Made by a program: the position numbers and the translations under genes | Assembly (NCBI GenBank): GCA_027576995.1 | Contig: JANBQC010000628.1 | Coordinates: 1-15,950, forward strand | Source of the DNA: Dimargaris cristalligena | Taxonomy: Eukaryota; Kickxellomycota; Dimargaritomycetes; Dimargaritales; Dimargaritaceae | Length of the DNA stretch: 15,950 bases | Direction: 5' to 3' | Shown: positions 9,501 to 15,950 of the stretch, one piece after another | How positions within the stretch are numbered: the first letter of the stretch is position 1 | Layout: each line of letters starts with the position of its first letter | The notes under the pieces: generated by a model | What the model saw: only the letters and a program-made list of their open reading frames with translations | Databases searched by the model: none | Told to the model about the DNA's origin: nothing

Positions 9501-9617
9501 CACGTGTGTCTAACCGATATAGATATATATATTAAAAACAGAAAAAACCCTATTCCAGCATCTTCGCCCTCTCTCTCTCTCTCTCCCGCTCTCTATCTAT
9601 GTATATGTGTTAAGGTA
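9501..9617 (+). promoter_or_regulatory. promoter-like group: E-box, TATA, CT tract, splice-donor match
   Basis: In order on the plus strand: CACGTG (9501-9506), a TATA-rich stretch (about 9519-9532), a CT-rich tract including (CT)8 (9569-9584), and AAGGTAAGAG, a near-consensus 5' splice site, at about 9612-9621. Fungal promoters often have a TATA followed by a pyrimidine block near the start site. No protein-coding frame follows convincingly, so any transcript would be non-coding or would have its coding exon elsewhere. Low certainty. Confidence 0.22.
9569..9584. repeat. (CT)8 microsatellite
   Basis: Eight perfect CT units within a longer pyrimidine-rich segment (9562-9599). Confidence 0.85.
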
Positions 9618-10242
9618 AGAGGAAACTTCTAGTCCCCTGGTGGTAAAATACAAAGCTATATTCCGTAACATCGTCTCAGTCCACCGCCCTGGTACCCTTT
9701 CATCTACACTCCACTTAACAGTCCCCCACAGTCGATACTGTATAATACCCTGAGTGTACTCTAGACCAATTAAATCAGTTAAAATTAATCGATGTTCCAT
9801 TTTAAAATGCCACAAATACGCCAAAAAAGAAAATACTATCCTACTCTAAATAATAAATAAAGGTGTTTCTGATTAGCTGACGCTGCTTATTTTTAATTAA
9901 TTTCTCGGGGATGGACCACAGTAATCGACTCTATTTGTGAACATACACATAATCTCAAGTGATGAATAATACACTGTGCAATGTGATACGTTAAATATAT
10001 ATTAGTGTATACGCCGTCAGGTATAAAAATCCCATGGACAATCTCTTGATACATTATTGACACCCAAAAATATATATGGGGGTAGTCTAATCCAATCATT
10101 TAAGATTGTGGAAAACACTCGAGTGTGGAAAAGGGACAGGGGCTTTGCTGTCAACAACCTGGAAAATCCCGACCCAACAAACGAATAGGTCGTATTCAAT
10201 AGTGCAAGGCGGTTTTCTCAGCTGTACCTGCATGCCGGAGTA

Positions 10243-13200
10243 TTACAAAAGCGTCATTTGTTGGAGAATGCGGGCTAGTCTTGCCGCACCGGGTTTGGAT
10301 GTTGGCTGCTGTGGGAATTTGCAATCCTTCCTATGTATGCCTATACAGCAACCACCACCACCACAACGACATAGGGAGGGTAACGGTGAGGCGCCAGCCA
10401 ATAATGTAACATTAGAACCATACTTTGTGTGAGAGGTAGAAACCAAGGAAACGCAGCTGACTGCATCGAATCAATCCTCCACAGAATATGGAGTACGTTG
10501 GCCCCCCTCTCACTGAATGTCGCAACTCAAAAATGTTTTCTTACATTGGTCACAGCCCTGCTTACAGGAGCAATGGTCAAGCTGTTGGAGACAATCTAGC
10601 AGTATTTCGCCGAACTTTGCTCGCAGTGGTTCCAGGAGACCGAGAATCGCCCGCGTTCCGCAATACCAAAGTAACCTGTGTACGATGGAATGTCAAACTT
10701 TCGTTGAGTGAGTAGGTCAGTGGTGTGGGAGATATAGAAGAACTTACCCAATGTAATATTGTTTTACAGGTTTCCGGAACCAACCCACTACCGTTCATGT
10801 TCGAGTAATTATTGGGCATTTTACAAGTGGGAATATCGTTTCGGGAAATACAGGGTCCATAAGGGATATTCGAGGAATTTACCTTAGCGGAGGGCTGGAA
10901 TTATTATCGACCTGCATCATCTCGTATTGGCACGAATGGTTACTGAATACCAAGTAGCGCGGCGCTATCCGGGAGAAGAGGTGGTAAAGGGCATGCAGGG
11001 AGTCCAGCCATGGTGAAGGACCCTGGTGCGTCTGTTGATACACTCTTGGGGGGATATTAATCCAAATGGCATAGGCCTCACGGGCTATATCAGGGGAGCA
11101 TTTTTCGACTGTATTGATTACCTGACCCTTATGGAAGTCGATACAGGAAAACCCAGTGGTCCGGACAGTGACTAGAGTAGGACCCAGTGTCAATGATGTA
11201 ATATATATATATATATGTTTAAAATTTAAAGTGACAACGTTAGGTTGAGAGTAATAAGTTAGCATTTGGACTATAGGATTGCGACGAGCGTGACCATCGA
11301 TGACGTAATACTACAGAATCGATCCTAACCGACAGGACCACGGCCGAATGCAAGCGGACGCTGCGAAAGGCAAACCATTGTCCCAAATGTCTGGAATTTG
11401 ACTTCCATGTTTTTATCCCTGACGCACACTTACCTACGACCTGTCCACTACCAAAGGCCAATCCATCACCAGACCGGTCCAGCGATTTTAGCGTCTTTTT
11501 AATTTCGATAAAAGTGGAAGAATGGGGAGTCGAATACCAGGCCAAATGACTCGGTTTGACAAATGCCGCCTGTTTATCCGGAATGACCCGGGTCATGAGG
11601 TAAAATTTCGCCTGGTGAATGAAAATTCCGCCTTCGTAGAGCGAAAACTGGGCCCGCGACGCTTCGAGTTCCTCCAGTACTCGGTCAGTCGAGGAACTGA
11701 CGTCAATTACCCCGAACTGCTCTTCGCGAGGCCCGCGGATGTCAATTAAGGCCGCAGGATAGGGCCGGTACGTTGGGTGACAGATAAAGCTCTAATTGGA
11801 TAGTTCGGTACAGATGCCGGGCAAACGTCCGCATTATTAGATCTAGTAAATGCTAAAATTAACGGTTGCAAGGGTCCTCAGGATAATCGACCATGGAAAT
11901 GGTCACACTGGTGAGTCGAACCTCCCCGACTACATAAGTCTCTGGTGCGGTAGCAGTTGCTCGGTTGCAAATGTATGCTTACCTGGTCCACATCGGACAG
12001 CAAATGTTGGACGCACAGTTTCTCCATATCAGTCCCGAAATAAGGGGTATCCGTTTCGTCTTGAAGTTTCGCTTCGTAGGCAGCGCATTGTAAATGGGGC
12101 ACTTTAATGCCGGGGTCGGTTAGGTCCAGCTCCCACTCGTCCTTGACGGGGGCGTTCAGCAAGTACTCGGGATGGTGGACAAAGCGCTGGTCACGTGGGT
12201 CATCGGGGTCTAACACCACCAGGCCCAGAGCCCCTTGGTTGCGCCGACCGGCCCGGCCGGTCTGCTGCCGGAACGATGCGAAACTCGAAGGGGCCCCAAC
12301 CATGACCACCGCATCCAAACTCCCCACGTTGATCCCCAATTCGAGGGCATTTGTGGTAATGACCATACTGAGTTCACCCCGAAATAGCTTACCTTCGATT
12401 CGCCGACGTTCCTCCGGCCAGTACCCCCCGCGATAGGCAAACACTTTGTTGGCTAGGCTGGCATCGCTGGGGTATTTTTTCAAAGTATCGAGGGTCTTGC
12501 GGAACAGGAGTTCGCACACCCGGCGACTTTTACAGAATACCATGGATTTGACCTCCTTTCGCATAAGATAGGCTATGATTTGTTCGGTGTCTGATAGCTG
12601 CGTTTCGCCCCGGGGGTTCCATAGGATATAGTCACGGGATCCGCAGGGGGAACCGTCTTGGTCAATGGAGAGCACCCGGGGATGGGCAATCGCTGCAGCG
12701 GAAGGGGGTGAGTCGAATCCACATAGTTCCTCCATATGGGCTATGGGCTGGGCCAAGGTGGCGCTGCAGGCAATGAACTGCACTTGGGTATTGCCTAGCT
12801 GGGCGCACAACCGACGAAGACGGCGAAGAATAAAGCCAACGTTAGCTCCGAAGGAACCGTGGTACGTGTGTAGCTCATCCAAAACGATGTATCGAACATG
12901 GCGCAGTAGCCGCTGCCAGCGACTATGATGGGGCAGGATGGCCATATGGAGCATGTCGGGGTTGGTGACGATAACCCGGGACGTTTGGCGGATAGTATTG
13001 CGGACCGAGCCCTCGTAGGGGGTATCACCGTCGTAGACGCCGATTTGAATGTCGGTCAGCCCCGCACAGGCACTAATTAAATTCCGGAATGATTGGATCT
13101 GGTCCTGCGACAAGGCCTTGGTGGGAAACACGCAGAGAGCGCAGGCATCGGGATCAGCTAGAAGAGTGTTTAGTATAGGGAGCTGGTAGACAATGGATTT

Positions 13201-14353
13201 ACCGCTAGCCGTTGACGTCGAAATAATGATGTGGCCACCATTCAATACCCCTTCAATGGCTTCACATTGGTGGGTGTATAAGTTGGTAATACCCTGGACC
13301 GATTTGAGTGCTTCGTACACCCGGGCATCTAGCCGGGGCCGATGGTCACTGAACAATGCAGGCCGAGGACTTAGGGTCTTGTGTCCCCGAGGCACTATCT
13401 GATCAGCGTAAAACGATTGCTGCTGAAGTTCATTGATAATGTCGTCCATTGAATCGGATTCATCGATTATTGTGGGTGGGGTTTGAATTATCAGGGACTG
13501 TGGCGGGTTGATAATCGCTTGTAGGGCATCCCAGTGGGTATAAATTTCGGCGAAATGAAAACGGGCCAATTGTTTTAATATGTCACCCAAATCATTAGTC
13601 TGGGGTGAGATAATTCAAATGACACGGATACAGCGAGGGAAAACAAGCCGCTCGGCCCTGCCCTGGATCAAAAAGTTAGTTCGGGTCTAGTCGAAAAGGT
13701 AAAAGAGGTGATTGTGTGTAAAAATTAAGAACATACGAAAAATTCTTGGTCTGAAGGGTATTCGCCCAATGATAAATAGTAATTTGGCCACCCCCGGCCG
13801 AGTACTAACCCAGGTGACTTACATAATCGGCGTATTTACTCTGCAGCTCTGCCAGGCGCAATTCAAAATGGGCCATCCGTAGAAAGATAGTGCGGGTTAA
13901 GTCGGCCATAGATTTAGGGGGTTGGGAGTTCCCGTTTTTCCGGGACCTGGGCCGCTTAGCCGGCCGATTCACGGGACCAGAGTCATTGGCTAAAGTCAGT
14001 TGAACCGCCACTACCTGCCTGAGCCCAGAGACGACGGGCTCGACGGCCTTCGGCGTTTGGGCTGAGGGCCCCCCTTGGGCGGGTAATACATAGAGTTCGT
14101 CACTCGAAGCGGGCTCACAGTCGATGAGGTTCAGCAGATGTAGTTGAATGGAATCGTCGATGCCGGCCAATGCCGTCCAGTCATCCAAGGTCAGTGCATC
14201 CTGTAGTGCTGATTCCAAACTCGGCTGAAGTTTGGCAATGGGCACAAGCGAGTCACCCACCTTAAAGGCGTAGAAGGTGTAAGTGGTATTGAGCTGCTGG
14301 AATAGGCGTCGGAATCGGGCTAGACATTCGGGTAGCGGGGCGGTGGACGTCAT
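10243..14353 (-). CDS. HRQ1: HRQ1-type ATP-dependent 3'-5' DNA helicase (RecQ4-like), six exons
   Basis: Exons on the minus strand: 14353-13823, 13599-11983, 11791-11434, 11171-10883, 10675-10545, 10340-10243. They join in frame to 1007 residues, the usual size for fungal Hrq1. Hrq1 is a nuclear SF2 helicase acting in interstrand-crosslink repair and telomere maintenance. Visible parts: the fungal N-terminal region (LFQQLNTTYTF, 17-27), a basic stretch PAKRPRSRK (131-139, possible nuclear signal), SFYADQIVP before the core, Walker A STSTASGKS (304-312), DELH (418-421), SAT (456-458), TTNALELGI (592-600), QQTGRAGR (622-629), the post-core LEELEASR and YEGGIFIHQ, and the DUF1998/MZB zinc cluster C967, C969, C973, C976, plus C982. 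A TGA just upstream in frame supports the ATG at 14353. Oddities: the segment before the zinc cluster (WYCGTRAIL) lacks the usual YD..GG motif. An alternative micro-exon (10787-10748) with exon 5 starting at TTC after a weak AAG acceptor also keeps the frame, but gives poorer family spacing. Confidence 0.93.
10341..10544 (-). other. HRQ1 intron 5 (204 nt, phase 1)
   Basis: Donor T|GTAAGA and acceptor TATAG|GC. The splice rebuilds a TGC cysteine codon (C976) and with it the family spacing C-x-C-x3-C-x2-C-x5-C, which strongly supports both sites. The acceptor is unusual: the ~25 bases before it are TGG repeats instead of a pyrimidine tract. A CTAAT about 65 bases upstream may be the branch site. 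Confidence 0.88.
10349..10364. repeat. (ACC/TGG)n microsatellite at an intron acceptor
   Basis: About five ACC triplets on the plus strand, that is TGG/GGT on the transcript, immediately upstream of the 3' splice site of HRQ1 intron 5. Confidence 0.8.
10676..10882 (-). other. HRQ1 intron 4 (207 nt, phase 2)
   Basis: Donor AG|GTAAAT and acceptor CACAG|GTT. The join creates an AGG arginine codon and the sequence PPLRLLWY, which fits the family pattern R-L-x-x-Y, with exact spacing from the following glycine to the zinc cluster. Inside it lie a second acceptor (GGTAG at 10792-10788) and a strong donor GTAAGT (10747-10742) bounding a 40-base in-frame micro-exon, so this is the least certain junction of the gene. 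Confidence 0.65.
11172..11433 (-). other. HRQ1 intron 3 (262 nt, phase 1)
   Basis: Donor GTAG|GTAAGTGT and acceptor CTCTAG|TC. The join forms a GTC valine codon and continues GQVVVTVRTTGF, matching the conserved strand pair of the family. The intron carries an (AT)8 microsatellite at 11201-11216. CATTGAC about 14 bases before the acceptor is a possible branch site. Confidence 0.88.
11201..11216. repeat. (AT)8 microsatellite
   Basis: Eight perfect AT units within intron 3 of HRQ1. Confidence 0.85.
11792..11982 (-). other. HRQ1 intron 2 (191 nt, phase 0)
   Basis: Donor CAG|GTAAGCAT and acceptor AATTAG|AGC. An in-frame TAG lies at the acceptor itself, so exon 3 cannot extend upstream. The join gives DVDQSFICHPTYRPYP, matching the conserved C-H-P segment of Hrq1 proteins. 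Confidence 0.9.
13600..13822 (-). other. HRQ1 intron 1 (223 nt, phase 0)
   Basis: Donor TAT|GTAAGTCA and acceptor CACCCCAG|ACT. A TGA 13 bases before the acceptor closes the frame upstream, and this CAG is the only AG between that stop and the coding sequence. The join gives KYADYTNDLGDI. Confidence 0.88.
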
Positions 14354-14398
14354 TTCTCACAGCGCTCAAGTAGTGTTCCTCGGATTCAGTTAGTGTCT

Positions 14399-14451
14399 TA
14401 AAGAAATTCAGAGGAGGGGAAGTCGAAGAGGAGGTTAAAAGAGCTGAAGAA
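14399..14451 (-). promoter_or_regulatory. CT-rich block upstream of HRQ1
   Basis: On the minus strand this stretch is largely C and T, ending about 45 bases before the HRQ1 ATG. Pyrimidine-rich blocks just ahead of the transcription start are common in fungal promoters. No clear TATA box is visible, which suits a low-level housekeeping gene. Confidence 0.3.
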
Positions 14452-15719
14452 TGGGTATAGGATAACCGCACCTGACCGACCCTGCCGTGCTGCGGCCGGT
14501 GGGTTAAGGGGGCTTAAAAGCTGCAGCATGGAAACGCAATATATTACTGCGGGTATTTATTTTTATGGAGTTCATGTATAAAAAGAAACCCCCTATACCT
14601 TGCAAAGCAAGGGAGTAATGGAATACATTGGAATAGTCGAACAGGTTCAATTATCTGGGAAGATTTGAAAGAATGCATCACAGACCATTCCAACCTCAAA
14701 TTAATTTCATTTCATTTGCGGACTGCACCTAAATATATAGCCCAGGTGGCTAAAATGAAGTTTAAAACCGCAGTAGATCCCACTAGTCCTCTCATAGTTT
14801 CCTTTGCTACAGTCATGTTGACCATCCTTAGTAGGCACTGAGTTATCTAGTGGTAGATTCTTCTATATATGTGATATTCTATACCGGCCAATAGGAATAG
14901 CCTATGGGGCAACTATGATATCCAGCCTGGGGCTTGTAATGGACTTGTACCTCATCCCCCACTCCCCTCCATGGATCTTGGAGGCTTCCTTTCTATTCTA
15001 TTTGATACTTATTATTTGACATTAAGACTTTTATAAACATTACACCCCAAAGAACTTCTGATATCTGGTTAGCCATGTTAACTAGGGCCAATTAATATAG
15101 ATTTCTCCTGTCACCTTGGTCAACCATTTTAGCCCTGTACTATAGCCCATGGGGTAGTCTTCCTAGGAATACATTATCAGGGGTTACCTTAGCTGGGATT
15201 TATTGATAAAAAGCAAGGAGGGGATACCAGTACATAAAAACCTAAGGGTAGAGTAATAAACAGGACAAGTGTAGTGGAGTTTATTAGGAAAGTAGGCAGA
15301 ACTGATTGAGAAACAACATACTGATGCCTAAGGGTGTAGTTAAATATGGGGATAACACTGGATGGCAGCCGCCTGGTACTTGTAATACAATGGTATAAAC
15401 CAAAGGAATAGTCAGAGAAATGGTGAAAATTCAATGTTGATAATCTTCAAGTGATAATCAGATAATTAATTATACCATGTCCATGGCACTAGTTATTACT
15501 ATAGAAAAAGTTCCTATAGAATTACAAGTTCTTTTATTCAAATAGTAGCTAAAGTAAGGGGTCTAGTTGTGGTAGGCCAGATAATCCTATATTAACCTAT
15601 CTTAGTCCATTAAGAGTCCTGAGGATAGGCTTCTAATAGTAAGTGGGGCTTAAGCTTAACTAAGTAGGTTACTAGTATCAGGTACAGGGTATAGTACTAA
15701 CTAATAAAGGCTTAGTGGG

Positions 15720-15741
15720 AGGGATATGCAAGGGATATGCA
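15720..15741. repeat. 2 x 11-bp perfect tandem repeat
   Basis: Two adjacent copies of AGGGATATGCA in the CpG-depleted flank. Too short to assign to any element. Confidence 0.85.
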
Positions 15742-15950
15742 GGAGGTACCCTTACTAATTAGTATAGGGGGAATAATAAGCTGAGGAATCTAACTTATCT
15801 AAAGGGGGCCTAGCTATATATACATAGTGGCAACTCTAGAGTGAGGTCCAAGAGGAGGATACTACTAAGATTAGGGGTGTGGTGAACTTACCACATTTTT
15901 TACCTACTTTTATTTTTTATCTATTTTTCGCACTTATCGGAAGTATGCCC

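Larger units (their letters stand above)
6137..10242. other. long intergenic region without a recognised gene
   Basis: No known protein family was found in either strand over these ~4.1 kb. The first ~500 bases are the presumed promoter of the HSP20 gene. Other content is low-complexity: a TAATA pentanucleotide run (7217-7240), CACT repeats (7654-7669), an AT near-palindrome (7970-8000), a CT repeat (9569-9584), and many CCCTCCCC-type runs (near 7630, 8160, 8707, 8798, 9119, 9268). A TATA box plus a tiny hydrophobic ORF (8529-8672) and an E-box/TATA/CT-tract group (9501-9617) are the only promoter-like groupings. CpG is not depleted here. Confidence 0.5.
14354..15950. other. HRQ1 upstream region and gene-free CpG-depleted right flank
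   Basis: The first ~180 bases are the HRQ1 promoter zone. Beyond that no gene is recognisable in either strand. From about 14886 to 15925 I count a single CpG (near 15370), although GpC occurs more than twenty times, so C and G are available but CpG is missing. TA-rich words such as CTAG, TAGT and TTAG are abundant. The segment looks like decayed repeat or methylated DNA; no terminal repeats, transposase or reverse-transcriptase motifs were found. Confidence 0.55.

Noticed and set aside
9597..9824. 75-codon minus-strand frame with a protein-like composition
   Set aside because: No family resemblance, a TTG at its nominal start (first ATG further in), and frames of this size are common by chance in this window.
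10106..10432. 108-codon plus-strand frame
   Set aside because: It overlaps HRQ1 exon 6 and intron 5 in antisense and its apparent proline and cysteine clusters come from the ACC repeat and the zinc-cluster codons.
10243..10446. The frame C-R-C-G-G-G-G-C-C as the zinc cluster of HRQ1
   Set aside because: It is intron read-through of the TGG repeat; splicing at TATAG|GC restores the exact C-x-C-x3-C-x2-C-x5-C spacing instead.
11911..11930. tRNA T-loop-like GGTTCGACTC on the minus strand
   Set aside because: The flanking stem does not pair and no acceptor or anticodon arm is present; it lies within HRQ1 intron 2.
13581..13590. TTG start for a separate helicase ORF
   Set aside because: It is not an ATG; the coding sequence continues upstream to a CAG acceptor and joins exon 1 in phase, so it is internal HRQ1 sequence.
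15240..15345. CCTAAGGG-like words suggesting telomere repeats
   Set aside because: They are isolated, not tandem, and not the canonical CCCTAA/TTAGGG unit.

Overview
The window reads as nuclear DNA of a fungus, more probably an early-diverging (non-Dikarya) lineage than an ascomycete or basidiomycete; the lineage is inference. The evidence is a spliced gene for a fungal-type HRQ1 helicase with five spliceosomal introns (191-262 nt, GTAAGT-like donors), an intronless small heat-shock protein gene, pyrimidine-rich core-promoter-like tracts, and long intergenic stretches with no bacterial-style gene packing. No tRNA, rRNA, CRISPR array or intact transposon was recognised.

Layout. 1-1162: AT-rich, CpG-poor, no gene seen. 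1163-2119 (-): a 318-residue proline-rich protein whose last ~75 residues look like a strongly diverged alpha-crystallin (HSP20-like) domain, with a perfect-in-frame 17-residue tandem duplication. 2120-5509: intergenic, rich in C/T (or G/A) runs, including one long inverted repeat. 5510-6136 (-): a clear HSP20/alpha-crystallin small heat-shock protein with codon use suggesting high expression. 6137-10242: intergenic, with scattered promoter-like signals, microsatellites and one very small signal-peptide-like ORF. 10243-14353 (-): HRQ1, reconstructed here as six exons that join in frame to 1007 residues. 14354-15950: HRQ1 upstream region, grading into a strongly CpG-depleted, gene-free flank.

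How the parts relate. All three supported genes lie on the minus strand, kilobases apart, each apparently with its own promoter; there is no sign of an operon or a shared pathway. The two HSP20-type genes may be distant paralogues, one kept as an orthodox chaperone and the other diverged around a proline-rich linker. HRQ1 is a DNA-repair/telomere helicase with no evident functional tie to them. I found no convincing new multi-gene system. The most unusual items are the divergent alpha-crystallin-like protein, the decayed glycine-rich motif and alternative micro-exon in the HRQ1 C-terminal region, and the almost complete loss of CpG in the flanks.
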